Shown here: piece after piece, positions 47,901 to 55,616 of the stretch
Layout of the letters: every line of letters starts with the position of its first letter
How positions within the stretch are numbered: position 1 is the stretch's first letter
NCBI GenBank assembly: GCA_964461505.1
Contig: CAYWUW010000001.1
Span: 93,472 to 157,471 of the forward strand
Length of the DNA stretch: 64,000 nucleotides
DNA from: HK-STAS-PATE-42 sp964461505
GTDB lineage: Bacteria; Patescibacteriota; Saccharimonadia; Saccharimonadales; HK-STAS-PATE-42
Reading direction: 5' to 3'
Position numbers and translations under genes: made by a program
Notes under the pieces: model-generated
Seen by the model: the letters and a program-made list of their open reading frames with translations, nothing else
Databases searched by the model: none
Told to the model about the DNA's origin: nothing

Positions 47901-47999
47901 AAAAAGCCGCTCTACTGCTGGGCGATAAGTGTGTTCCCGAGCTTGATCAGTTTTAAGGTGGGCTTGAAGTTCTTGTAGGTAAGAGGCTAAATCTGTCAT
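44946..47999 (-). CDS. Type IIG-like restriction-modification protein
   Basis: 1017 residues from ATG 47999 (MTDLASYLQELQAHL). The N-terminal 180 residues carry a nuclease-like EAK motif (GYAEAKDID) with an acidic TDF before it. A helical connector leads to GAYYTPLPVVDYMV, then the N6-adenine methyltransferase core: LDPATGTATFLNEI (motif I) and VIGNPPYSVSS (motif IV NPPY). The C-terminal 450 residues are probably the DNA-recognition part (LWLYDEQGN, FNEEHIMGIQYRPFDFRSVY). No separate S or R gene is nearby, which fits a single-chain enzyme that modifies one strand of a non-palindromic site. The longer frame to 48200 overlaps the 48026 gene and was rejected. Confidence 0.85.
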   Translation of the reverse strand: MTDLASYLQELQAHLKTDQAREHTYRPAVERLFASFTDVQAANDQARTEHGATDFVFRKKSNTNIILGYAEAKDIDANLDKTEKTEQLERYAGYDNLILTNYIEFRFYQNGKRYAHVEIAKLDGLSLASLPENFQNLKDELASFFEKPPEKITSARRLSQIMGAKARRIRTNIDILLKQHQQDATKATEIYKIYELMQKMLVHDMLPESFADMYAQTLVYGLFVARYDDKTPKDFSRQEARDLVPNSNPFLRQFFDHIAGSGFEKRLAIIVDELCEIFAISNIAEIINKYLKLEGDDKQGKDPVIHFYEDFLSEYDPAERKKMGAYYTPLPVVDYMVRAVDEVLKNKFNIPKGLAESSTITKKIERQGKKLDKTYHKVQVLDPATGTATFLNEIIKFVHTKFKGQEGQWPAYARDSLIPRLSGFELMMGAYTIAHLKLGLTLKNLGVDDIGKRLGIYLTNSLEEGIPTQPDLFSFGLAGAVTEEATQAAEIKTERPIMVIIGNPPYSVSSSNKGEHIQNLIKVYKQDLNERKINLDDDYIKFIRFSEDMISKNGEGIVAMITNNSFLDGVTHRQMRKHLLETFDDIYILDLHGNSKKKEVAPDGSKDENVFDIQQGVSISIFIKNKVKSKKLANVYHQDLFGKRTLKFSKLDGLTFSNREFTKLNYQEPYYFFVPKDFSLQKEYKKGFSVSSLFKMSNSGVKTDRDSLFIDFDKKELAKRFEKLLSGDYDEKFRSAYRVEDSGSYKLTEKIKGKDFNEEHIMGIQYRPFDFRSVYYDQTLISRPGYDVVKHLLNEEPNITLNLSRTISSNLTWKNILINSYLSDVHTIGDQNYSFPLWLYDEQGNKSSNLNAEIVEQIKLKAPKADEQAIFDYIYGILHWPAYRKKYKEFLKIDFPRVPYPKDTKQFEHFKKAGEELRKLHLMADPRVNDLITTFPAAGTNQVTKLNYEQDRVYINEAQYFGGVPELAWNFYIGGYQPAQKWLKDRKGRTLSSDDIEHYQKIIKVLNETERIMKKIE

Positions 48000-48008
48000 T
48001 TTAAGTTT

Positions 48009-48014
48009 AGTATA
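48009..48014 (-). promoter_or_regulatory. -10 box of the Type IIG-like gene
   Basis: TGCTATACT on the minus strand with the -10 at 48014-48009, nine bases before the ATG at 47999. Predicted leader of about three bases. AAACTTAAA lies in between, a relative of the TAAGCTTA motif. Confidence 0.55.
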
Positions 48015-48025
48015 GCACTCTGTAA

Positions 48026-48646
48026 CTAAGTGTTTAGAGGTTGTTGAAAGCGGAGATCGGATGGTGCTTCTGGCAAGCTTCTTAAATCTGATGTTTCGAA
48101 TTGTAGGATGAGTTCTTGGTGGCGGAGAGCTAGTAAATAGGCGCCGATATCGGTGCCTACTAAAAGCGCTGGGCGGCTTAGCTCGGAGCCTTGCTTGCAC
48201 CCTAAAATAGTAAGTCGGGCTGTTTGGGCCAACTCGTTATAGGTGCTGCTGGTGGTTTGGAAATCTTCTGAAAATAGTCGGCCTGGATCTTGCAATTGTA
48301 GATTGGCCGGGAGAGTTTCTTTATATCCGCCGAGGTTTCTGATGTAATAAAAAACTACTAAGGCTTGCTGAAAGCCAGTTAACATAGATTGGCGGTAGGA
48401 TTCGAGTTCTTGATAGTTTTCTCTGGGAGATTTATCTTGTTCTTCAAGTTGCTGAAAAACATTGCCTCGGCCTAAGGTGTGAAACATTTGAATTGGAATA
48501 GCTGGATTTTGAAAAAGGCGCGGTGCGACATCATTAAAATGCTCTTCCAGGTAGGCCGGTTGAGAAGACATTTCGATAATCTGCATGGCTGACTTTGTGT
48601 TAATCGGGCGGCCATCTAAACCAATTCTGTAAGGATATTCAATCAT
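48026..48646 (-). CDS. Orphan protein of unknown function
   Basis: 206 residues with no family I recognise. Gln/Leu-rich and helical (ENYQELESYRQSMLTGFQQA, GTDIGAYLLALRHQELILQF). It starts two bases after the mnmA stop on the same strand, so it belongs to the iscS-ydcF-mnmA run. It contains no TAAGCTTA. Cytoplasmic by composition. Confidence 0.6.
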   Translation of the reverse strand: MIEYPYRIGLDGRPINTKSAMQIIEMSSQPAYLEEHFNDVAPRLFQNPAIPIQMFHTLGRGNVFQQLEEQDKSPRENYQELESYRQSMLTGFQQALVVFYYIRNLGGYKETLPANLQLQDPGRLFSEDFQTTSSTYNELAQTARLTILGCKQGSELSRPALLVGTDIGAYLLALRHQELILQFETSDLRSLPEAPSDLRFQQPLNT

Positions 48647-48648
48647 AG

Positions 48649-49794
48649 TTATTCTATAAAACCGGTTGCTAGAACGTAGCCTTGTTCGGTGTAGATTACT
48701 CCGGCTTGGCCAGGAGCAGGTGCTTTAATTGCGGCTTTGAGAGTAAGAGTTAGAGTTTGGTTGTTAAGCTTGAGTGTAGAGATTGGTTCTAGCTTGCCAA
48801 GATGGCGAGTTCTTAAGCTTAAGTTAGAATACTGAGTTAATTCTTCTGGCTGAATGGTTGGAAGGTGGATGCCGCTAAGCTTAATTTGCTGGGTGAGTGA
48901 ATCTTTAAAAGTTGGATCTGAACTTACGTAAACGATGTTGTTTGGAGTATCTTTTTTGATGACGTAATACGGTAAGTTGGCTCCATTAGAATCGCCTCGC
49001 GAATCTGCCTTTTTTTGGGAAGGATGAGTGATGTGGAGGCCGTGGCGTTGGCCAATAGTGTAAAGTTCGGAACCTTGGTGTTGGCCAAGTTCTTGCTTGG
49101 TGTTTATATCTAGAATTGGGCCAGGCTTAAGGTTTAAAAAGTTTTTTAAAAAATCTGCAATTCCGATTTCGCCAACAAAGCAAATTCCGACAGAATCTTT
49201 TTTGGTAGCTACAGGCAACTTAAGCTTAGCGGCGATTGCTCTAACCTCTTTTTTTTGTAGATTGCCAAGTGGAAAGATAGTTTTAGAAAGCGCGGTTTGT
49301 GAAATTCTAGCCAAAAAATAAGATTGATCTTTGGTTTCATCTAGAGCTGTTTGTAGCCAGAATCTTTTTTTTGAATCTTGATGAATTCTAGCGTAATGGC
49401 CGGTGGCGATTTTGTTGGCGCCTTCTTCTAGAGCTTGTTCTAAAAAAACTTTAAACTTAATTTCTTGATTGCAAAGTATGTCTGGGTTAGGAGTTCGCCC
49501 CGCTCGGTATTCTTCTAGCAGATAATTAACTACTTTATTTTTGTAATCTTTTTCAAAATCCCAAAGTTCAATTTTGGTATTTAAGCTTAAGGCCACGCTT
49601 TGGGCATCGTGCCAATCTTCTTGCCAAGGGCACTGAAAACCGGGCAGATCTTTAGACCAATTACGCATAAAAGCGGCCTGCACATTTGCTGGTGAACTTA
49701 AGTTTTGCTGGGCAAGATCTGGCCCCCGCAAAAGCGCAAGAGTGACTGCGCTATCAACTCCGCCGCTAAGGCCAACATAGATTTTTTCTGGCAT
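48649..49794 (-). CDS. mnmA: tRNA-specific 2-thiouridylase MnmA
   Basis: 381 residues. Makes the 2-thio group of U34 in Glu, Gln and Lys tRNAs. The PP-loop VGLSGGVDSAVTLALL is at the N-terminus; the catalytic cysteines lie in TPNPDILCNQEIKF and DSVGICFVGE; ATGHYARI and TKDQSYFLARI are also conserved. Sulfur would come from the cysteine desulfurase two genes upstream. It is followed within two bases by the 48026 orphan. Confidence 0.96.
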   Translation of the reverse strand: MPEKIYVGLSGGVDSAVTLALLRGPDLAQQNLSSPANVQAAFMRNWSKDLPGFQCPWQEDWHDAQSVALSLNTKIELWDFEKDYKNKVVNYLLEEYRAGRTPNPDILCNQEIKFKVFLEQALEEGANKIATGHYARIHQDSKKRFWLQTALDETKDQSYFLARISQTALSKTIFPLGNLQKKEVRAIAAKLKLPVATKKDSVGICFVGEIGIADFLKNFLNLKPGPILDINTKQELGQHQGSELYTIGQRHGLHITHPSQKKADSRGDSNGANLPYYVIKKDTPNNIVYVSSDPTFKDSLTQQIKLSGIHLPTIQPEELTQYSNLSLRTRHLGKLEPISTLKLNNQTLTLTLKAAIKAPAPGQAGVIYTEQGYVLATGFIE

Positions 49795-49797
49795 TTT

Positions 49798-50382
49798 TTA
49801 TCTATTTCTAATTATTACAACAGGGGTTTTTAAAAGTTCGTACCCTGCAATTATGATGCTTTTTGGTTTAAGCCACCAGTATCGTGGCCAGTTTTTATCT
49901 TGAGCATTAATGCTGATGACCTCTGCTTGAATGGTTTGTTTTTTGAAGGCACGTTCAAATTCATTTTTGGCTCGGCGTGAATGATATGGCGAGGTTACAA
50001 GCAAGATTTTTTGTTCTGGCCCAACTTTTAAAAGCTTAAGAATGCTTTCGGTGGCGTTTTCTTTTGTATCTTTACTGTTTTCTTCTATAACGATGTCTTC
50101 TTCTTTGACGCCGTTTTCTAGAGCAACGCGCTTCATAATTTTGGCATTAGAAGGGCTTTTAGGATCGGCGGCATCTCCGCTTAGCAATAATTTTGGAGCG
50201 TAAGCTTGCTTGTAAAGTTCTATTCCTTTTTTGGTGCGGCCGAGGGTATCGCCTCCAGAAATAACAACAATAAAATCTGCTTTAACTGGCTTTTGGTTTT
50301 CGACCAGAAAATTATCAGCAATCAAAATAAAGCATGTGTAAAGTGCTAAAAAAGCTAAAATAAGTTTAAGGATTTTTGACAT
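49798..50382 (-). CDS. YdcF/SanA-like (DUF218) membrane-anchored protein
   Basis: 194 residues. One N-terminal helix (ILKLILAFLALYTCFILIA) anchors the DUF218 domain: DFIVVISGGDTLGRTKKGIELY, LLLSGDA, and VTSPYHSRRAKNEF. The family is linked to cell-wall/vancomycin-barrier functions, but its enzymatic activity is not settled. It has its own TATAAT at about 50448-50443 just after the iscS-like gene. Confidence 0.88.
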   Translation of the reverse strand: MSKILKLILAFLALYTCFILIADNFLVENQKPVKADFIVVISGGDTLGRTKKGIELYKQAYAPKLLLSGDAADPKSPSNAKIMKRVALENGVKEEDIVIEENSKDTKENATESILKLLKVGPEQKILLVTSPYHSRRAKNEFERAFKKQTIQAEVISINAQDKNWPRYWWLKPKSIIIAGYELLKTPVVIIRNR

Positions 50383-50449
50383 TTTGATGTTCTCTAGTGT
50401 TCTCTGCGATTCTCTACTTCTCTCTACTGCTTCTTAGAACTAATTATAC

Positions 50450-51628
50450 CTAATTTTGAACAGATTCATTCTTAAGGAGTTTGCTAAGCTTAAGGGCGGC
50501 TTTTTTGGCCTCTGATTCACTTTTTAAATCTTTACCTAAACTTATTCTGATTGAACTTTGTACTTCTGTCGTTGTTAAGTTTAGAGCTTGCAACACGTGG
50601 CTGGGCGTATTCTTGCTGGCGGAACAAGCGGCTCCGGTAGAAATTAGAATTCCGTTTAAACCAGCCAAAATAACGAACTTTTCGCCGCTAATTCCGTTGA
50701 TGGTGTAATTCAGAATGTGCGGGGCGTGGTTCTTATTTATTTTTAGATTTGTAGGATTAAGCTTAGCGCTGGGATTAAGCTTAAGGAATTCTTGGTTGAA
50801 AGATCTAGCTAGTTTAAGAAGAGTTTTTTTAGTGTTGGGCTTTTTTTGGATAGCATCTTGCAGGGCAAAATATTGAGAAATTAAGCTTAAGGCGTCTTCT
50901 TTTTTAAAATCTAGCTTAGTTTTTGTTTGTTCTAAATAGCGCAGAATTGTTGGGGAAAGATATAAAATTCCAGAACTCGGCAATGCTCCAAATTTAGAGC
51001 CATTTAAGCTTAGGGCATCAACTCCTAGCCTAGGAATTTGAATATCTTCGGTTAGTGCGGCCTGCGAAGCATCTGAATGTAAAAAAAGCGGAAGCTCAAT
51101 TTTTTGCTGGAGCCGGCTGTGGTTGATTCTTTTAATTAATTGGGCAAGATCTTTAATTGGCTGGATGATGCCGGTTTCGTTGTTAACGTATTGAACCGAG
51201 ATGAGAATTGTTTGTGGGCTTATGGCTTGTTTTAGTTTGCTTAAGCTTAAGATTCCGTTTTTGGGGCTGACTTTGATAATTTGATTTTGATATTCGCCGG
51301 CTTCTGCTAAAAGAGTTTGATGTTCGACGTTAGTGGTAATTAAGTTTAAGTTTTTATCTGCCAAAAGTAATTTGAAGAGCTTGGAGGTTGCATCGGAGCT
51401 CCCGTTTGTAATGAAGATGCTGGGCGAGTTGACTCCTAAAAGTTTGGCGAGTTTGTTTTTTAAATCTGCCAAATAGCGGCGGAGTTCAACGGCGGGCTGA
51501 TAGGATGAATCCGGATTATAGATATCTGAAGAGATGAACTTAAGGAGTTCTTTTTTGGCGGTGGAATTAAGCTTAGTTCCGGCGGCGTGATCTAGATTTA
51601 GCGGAGCATTTAGCGGAGCTTTGGGCAT
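50450..51628 (-). CDS. Cysteine desulfurase (IscS/NifS family)
   Basis: 392 residues, PLP-dependent. It has NLDHAAGTKLN (family YLDNAATT), ISVQYVNNETGIIQPI, FLHSDASQA, the PLP lysine in SLNGSKFGAL (the usual preceding His is Ser), and the catalytic Cys in GAACSASKNTPSHVLQAL. It releases sulfur from cysteine, here most likely for MnmA. No iscU or other Fe-S scaffold gene is nearby, so a dedicated tRNA-thiolation role is plausible. The gene holds at least eight TAAGCTTA copies. Confidence 0.93.
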   Translation of the reverse strand: MPKAPLNAPLNLDHAAGTKLNSTAKKELLKFISSDIYNPDSSYQPAVELRRYLADLKNKLAKLLGVNSPSIFITNGSSDATSKLFKLLLADKNLNLITTNVEHQTLLAEAGEYQNQIIKVSPKNGILSLSKLKQAISPQTILISVQYVNNETGIIQPIKDLAQLIKRINHSRLQQKIELPLFLHSDASQAALTEDIQIPRLGVDALSLNGSKFGALPSSGILYLSPTILRYLEQTKTKLDFKKEDALSLISQYFALQDAIQKKPNTKKTLLKLARSFNQEFLKLNPSAKLNPTNLKINKNHAPHILNYTINGISGEKFVILAGLNGILISTGAACSASKNTPSHVLQALNLTTTEVQSSIRISLGKDLKSESEAKKAALKLSKLLKNESVQN

Positions 51629-51634
51629 TAGTAT

Positions 51635-52114
51635 TTAAGCATTGGTTTTGACGAGTTCTAGTTTGGGTGGATTTGCATCTGTGGTAGGGTTCTTTTTGTT
51701 GTAAATTAAGGCCGAAACATATTGATAGTAAAGAACGGCGGCTTGGGCAAAATTTTGGGCTTCTTGTTCGTTGACCCAGGCGTAATCGGCTCCGTTAACA
51801 GATTTTAGAATTCCGCTATCACGAATTTCGTAGCGAATGTTTTTTTCTGTTCGGCTGCCGCCAAGGCTATCAGACCAGCTTTCGTGCCAGATCCAAGTTC
51901 TAGCATCTAAACAAAAGAATTCGCGTTTGTGGCCGTTGGGAATTTCTCCGAAAAGTTTGGCGCCGATTTGGCTTTCTTGGCGAATAAGATCTCTTTTTTT
52001 GGCATCGGTAAGCCTGGTTTTGCCAATTGAGCGGAAACCGCGCGCTGCAATTGAGGCGCTGCCTGGTTGAGTGCGGATTATTCTTTTTAAAGCTTGTTGA
52101 ACGATTGGTTGCAT
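51635..52114 (-). CDS. Conserved-looking protein of unknown function
   Basis: 159 residues with no family I recognise. A basic N-terminus (IIRTQPGSASIAARGFRSIG, TRLTDAKKRDLIR) is followed by FFCLDARTWIWHESW and IRYEIRDSGILKS, then a helix (EQEAQNFAQAAVLYYQYVSA). It starts a run ending in iscS six bases later. Cytoplasmic. No TAAGCTTA inside. Confidence 0.6.
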   Translation of the reverse strand: MQPIVQQALKRIIRTQPGSASIAARGFRSIGKTRLTDAKKRDLIRQESQIGAKLFGEIPNGHKREFFCLDARTWIWHESWSDSLGGSRTEKNIRYEIRDSGILKSVNGADYAWVNEQEAQNFAQAAVLYYQYVSALIYNKKNPTTDANPPKLELVKTNA

Positions 52115-52141
52115 AGTTTCGTTCTTGATTCCTGTTTAAGC

Positions 52142-52366
52142 TTAAGATGCTGGCCTAAGGCCAGAATCGTGTTCGGCTCTTAACGCTAAAACTTCTGCTG
52201 TAACCTCGATTAATATTTCGTGAGGCGGTTGCGGCGGTGTTTGTTCTGGGTTTGGAGCTAAGCTTAATAAGTGGTTACCGATAACCTCGGGTGCCTCTTG
52301 TTGAGGAACTTCTTGTAGAGCTTGTTGCGGGTTTCGGGTGTTATCTAATATGTTTGGTTCTTGCAT
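52142..52366 (-). CDS. Small Pro/Gln-rich protein, unknown
   Basis: 74 residues (MQEPNILDNTRNPQQALQEV at the start, HEILIEVTAEVLAL near the end). Low complexity and without hydrophobic segments, so it may be unstructured. It sits six bases after the tatD stop on the same strand, which supports it as a gene. It contains one TAAGCTTA. Confidence 0.45.
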   Translation of the reverse strand: MQEPNILDNTRNPQQALQEVPQQEAPEVIGNHLLSLAPNPEQTPPQPPHEILIEVTAEVLALRAEHDSGLRPAS

Positions 52367-52372
52367 AGCAGT

Positions 52373-53176
52373 TTAAATTTGGAATAATAGTTTAGCATTT
52401 TTGGTTGTTGTAGCGCAAAAATGTTCTAAATCCTCATCTCTTAAATCACTCAAAAACTCAGCTATAATTTGAGTATTTGATATAGTATTGATTTTACCAC
52501 GGAATGGTGGCGGAGTCAAGTAGGGAGCATCAGTTTCTAGAACTAAGCGCCCCAGCGGAATAAGCTTAGCAGATTCTAGTTGTTGGGGGCTTTTAGAAAA
52601 AGTCATGATTCCGTTGAGGCCAATATAAAAGTTGTTGGGGAGTTCTAAAATAGAATTAAGCTTAGCGGGAGTATCAGAAAAGCTGTGCACTACGCCTTTA
52701 AGATTAGGAAAATCTTTAATAATTTCTAAAAAAGGATCGAAGGCTTCGCGAATGTGTAAAATTAGAGGCAGGTTAAATTTGGCGGCAAGTTCTAGATGTT
52801 TTTGAGCGAGCTTGGTTTGGTTGGCTCTGGCTGCAGCCTCTTTGTGGTAGAAAAAATCGAAGCCGAATTCGCCGATGGCGACAACCTCTGGCTGTTTTGC
52901 AAGTTCTGCTAGTTGTTGCCAAGTTTGTTGGCTTAAGTTTAGATCTAATTTTTGCGGAGTTGCTTCGTGAGGGTGAATTCCGATTGCGGCGTGGGCTCCG
53001 TATTTTTTATATTTTTTGGCAAATTCAACTGCGGCTTTAGAACTTTGTAGATCGGTTCCAACGCAGATAAAGGCAATAATTCCGTGCTTTTGAGCATCTT
53101 TAATAGTTTGTAAAGCGTCGGGGTAATCTGCCTCGTGAATGTGGCAGTGTGTATCTATAATTTGAATTTTACTCAT
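52373..53176 (-). CDS. tatD: TatD-family metal-dependent DNase
   Basis: 267 residues. Metal-binding DTHCHIHEADY at the N-terminus, AIGIHPHEA, AIGEFGFDFFYH (usual GE.G.D), LPLILHIREAF, GVVHSFSD and LVLETDAPYLTPPPFRG follow in the family order. It is a 3'-5' exonuclease/AP-site repair enzyme. Its promoter region has a TAAGCTTAATTATAC stretch. Confidence 0.95.
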   Translation of the reverse strand: MSKIQIIDTHCHIHEADYPDALQTIKDAQKHGIIAFICVGTDLQSSKAAVEFAKKYKKYGAHAAIGIHPHEATPQKLDLNLSQQTWQQLAELAKQPEVVAIGEFGFDFFYHKEAAARANQTKLAQKHLELAAKFNLPLILHIREAFDPFLEIIKDFPNLKGVVHSFSDTPAKLNSILELPNNFYIGLNGIMTFSKSPQQLESAKLIPLGRLVLETDAPYLTPPPFRGKINTISNTQIIAEFLSDLRDEDLEHFCATTTKNAKLLFQI

Positions 53177-53278
53177 ATTGCTAAGCTTAATTATACAACG
53201 AAGAAAAAGGTAGTTTCTGGTATAATTTTAAGTTATAAAGCATAAGCTTAATTTAAGGGCGCAATTTTTAAGAGTAGC

Positions 53279-54715
53279 ATGATTGGTAGAAAAAAGAAGG
53301 AACAGGCGGGGGCTTTAAGTGGGGATCTTCCGGCTGCGCCGATAAGTGTTCAAGAACAGATTAAAGAAGGCATGAAGGTGGCGAAACCGATTTATAGTGT
53401 TGCGGAGGAGCCGGCTCCTTCTGCTAAAGAAAGTTTAAAAAAAGTTGGCATAGTTTTGGGAACGGTTATTCTTTTGAGTGGAATTGGGGCTTTAGTCTAT
53501 TTTGCGTTTTTTCAGCCGGAACCACCAGTTCCGCCGGCTCCACCAGAACCAAAACCAGCTCTAACATATATTAAGCTTAAGGGCGATGAAGAGTTGAAGA
53601 ATTTAAAATATCTTGAAGATTACAGCGTAGAAACTGGCAATGGTAATTATTTGGTGGAGGTTACAAAAGCTCCAAAAAGGTTAATTTATAATGGTAAAGA
53701 GGTTTATCGCGGCGAAGATTTGGTAACGAGTGCTTTGAGTTCTGATGGTAAAAAATGGGCCTATCAAACAACTAGAAAAGAAGAACGAACTAAGCGCGAT
53801 GAAAACACTAAGCTTTTGCAAACGACAGTGGTAGATGTGGCCTCTTATATTGTTGATGGCCAAAAATGGGGTGAAAGAGATAGTGCGAATTTGCTGGGGC
53901 TAAGTAATGCGGGTTTGCCGACTTTTTTGCAGGACACAGGGAGGCAAACTCCGAGCCAATATGGCGAGCCACTCAATGAGCAAGTGATTTACAGAGGTAA
54001 CGAAAAAAGGTTTACAACCAGTTACGGAGTTGTTTATTATGCGGCGAGCAATGATGATTCTAGCTGGCTTGTAACTACAAAAAACCCAAGCACTAAAGAT
54101 GTGTATGATTTTTATGTCAACGGGGCTAGAAAAGATAATCTGGATGCGAGAATTTTAAAAAGATTAAGCGTTGATGATGCTGGAAATTACTTAGTTGCGT
54201 TTTGCCAGGAACCTTCGGCAACTACTGCTGGAGTTGGTTTGATTGGTAAAGATTGCCAAATTAGTGTAAACGGAAAAACGCGGACGACGATTTCTGGAAC
54301 GGTATATTTGGCCGAAACTTTAGGAGGAAAAGAAACTTACGCTGGAATTGACAGAGAACTTAAACAAAGCTTTAGCAAGAATGTGCGCCTAGATTTAATT
54401 GTTGAACATCGCAAAGATATGGATGAAGATGCGGCTACCGAACTGGGAGTTTATCTTAATGAAGCTGGGGATAAATATGCGGTTAGCACATCTAGAATGG
54501 TGACTACAACCAAAAATGATGGAACTCAAGAAACTGGATTTAGAATGTATTTGAGTATTAATTCTGAATTGATTGAGAATGAAATTAATTCGGCGAGCTT
54601 ACTTGCTTTTGGAATCGGAGAAGATTCCCCTACTTTGTTTATTTATGAATTGCCAAAGCCAGATCCAGTTGCGCCTACTTTGCAAACGCGTGGATCGGCA
54701 CAATCTGAAAGCTAA
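53279..54715 (+). CDS. Single-pass membrane protein with large extracytoplasmic domain
   Basis: 478 residues. A cytoplasmic head of about 55 residues (MIGRKKKEQ..., QEQIKEGMKVAKPIYSVAEE) is followed by one helix (VGIVLGTVILLSGIGALVYFAF), a Pro-rich stalk (PEPPVPPAPPEPKP) and a beta-rich domain with repeated blades (GNYLVEVTKAPKR, LSSDGKKWAYQTT, SNDDSSWLVTTKN, EAGDKYAVSTSRM), like a six- or seven-bladed propeller. Function unknown. Its -10 is TATAAT (53221-53226) with an extended TGG. Confidence 0.7.
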   Translation: MIGRKKKEQAGALSGDLPAAPISVQEQIKEGMKVAKPIYSVAEEPAPSAKESLKKVGIVLGTVILLSGIGALVYFAFFQPEPPVPPAPPEPKPALTYIKLKGDEELKNLKYLEDYSVETGNGNYLVEVTKAPKRLIYNGKEVYRGEDLVTSALSSDGKKWAYQTTRKEERTKRDENTKLLQTTVVDVASYIVDGQKWGERDSANLLGLSNAGLPTFLQDTGRQTPSQYGEPLNEQVIYRGNEKRFTTSYGVVYYAASNDDSSWLVTTKNPSTKDVYDFYVNGARKDNLDARILKRLSVDDAGNYLVAFCQEPSATTAGVGLIGKDCQISVNGKTRTTISGTVYLAETLGGKETYAGIDRELKQSFSKNVRLDLIVEHRKDMDEDAATELGVYLNEAGDKYAVSTSRMVTTTKNDGTQETGFRMYLSINSELIENEINSASLLAFGIGEDSPTLFIYELPKPDPVAPTLQTRGSAQSES

Positions 54716-54718
54716 GCT

Positions 54719-55333
54719 TTAGGCTTTGATTTTTTTAAGTTTGGCGGATTCGTGTTCAACCTCTTGAGCTAAATCTGGAGCTCCAATTTGGCGGTAGGCA
54801 TTGGCAAGCATGGTTGAACCTTGTGAGCCAGGTTCTAGCTTGTGAGCTTTTTCTAGCTGTTTGATGGCGGCTTTAGGATCACCCATTCTTTCTAGGGTTT
54901 TGGCTAGAGCAATATAGCGAACTGGGTTATCAGAATCTCGCTCGATGGCGTGTTCGAAGGCTCTGGCGGCTTTTTCGTATTGTTTGTTGTTCATGTAGGC
55001 AAGAGCTAAGTTGTGCAGTGCGGCGGGGCTTTTATCTATTGAGCTACTAATTTCAAAGCATTCGATGGCCTCTTTTTGTAAACCTTGACGGCTATAGATA
55101 ACTCCGAGTCTAGAATAAGCGGCAACATTACGAGAATCAAGCTTAAGTAAAGCTAATAGTGAACGCTCTGCTCTGCCAACATCATTTTGTACAAAGTTTT
55201 GATAGGCATCAAGCCAGAGCCTTTTAAGTTGACCTTGCATCAGGTTTTTGTTGGGTTCTTCTGTTTGCTGAGGCCGAGCTAAAAGCCAGAGGCTTACTAA
55301 AAAGATGGCAAAAAAAGTTAGAGTTTCGTTCAT
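54719..55333 (-). CDS. TPR-repeat protein with N-terminal membrane anchor
   Basis: 204 residues. A first helix (TLTFFAIFLVSLWLLA) is followed by at least four tetratricopeptide repeats: VAAYSRLGVIYSRQGLQKEA, AALHNLALAYMNNKQYEKAA, PVRYIALAKTLERMGDPKAA, STMLANAYRQIGAPDLAQ. It probably scaffolds a complex at the membrane. It lies directly downstream of tRNA-His with its own promoter (TATACT near 55375). Confidence 0.88.
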   Translation of the reverse strand: MNETLTFFAIFLVSLWLLARPQQTEEPNKNLMQGQLKRLWLDAYQNFVQNDVGRAERSLLALLKLDSRNVAAYSRLGVIYSRQGLQKEAIECFEISSSIDKSPAALHNLALAYMNNKQYEKAARAFEHAIERDSDNPVRYIALAKTLERMGDPKAAIKQLEKAHKLEPGSQGSTMLANAYRQIGAPDLAQEVEHESAKLKKIKA

Positions 55334-55449
55334 AGGAGTTCTTAGAATATTGATTAAGCTTAAGTTTAGTATAAGTAGAGGTTGATCGGCAAGGTTGAAT
55401 CTTTATAAAAGATGGATTTAAGCTTAATGATTCTTTTTTTGTGTATGTA

Positions 55450-55527
55450 TGGGGCGAACTATGGGGATCGAACCCACGACCTCCGGAACCACAACCCGGC
55501 GCTCTAACCAACTGAGCTAAGTTCGCC
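55450..55527 (-). tRNA. tRNA-His (GTG anticodon), CCA encoded
   Basis: Read on the minus strand from 55527: G-1, acceptor GCGAACT pairing with AGTTCGC, D-arm GCTC/GAGC, anticodon loop TTGTGGT (anticodon GTG), T-loop TTCGATC. G-1 pairs with C73, the hallmark of tRNA-His, and CCA follows in the gene. The anticodon stem is CCGGG/TCCGG. No intron. Confidence 0.96.
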
Positions 55528-55616
55528 ATAATGTAAAAAGTAGAGATTCCAGTTTAGAAGCTCTGAAAAAACTAGCTTTCGGTTCTTAATTATAGCAAAA
55601 AAGTGTTAGATTAAGT

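Noticed and set aside
48000..48200. N-terminal extension of the Type IIG-like protein to 48200
   Set aside because: The peptide is Arg/Ser/Pro-rich and lies over the end of the 48026 gene and the promoter.
55224..55529. An open frame of 101 codons on the minus strand across the tRNA-His gene
   Set aside because: It reads through the tRNA and gives the familiar artefact peptide (APGCGSGGRGFDPHSSP). The tRNA is certain.
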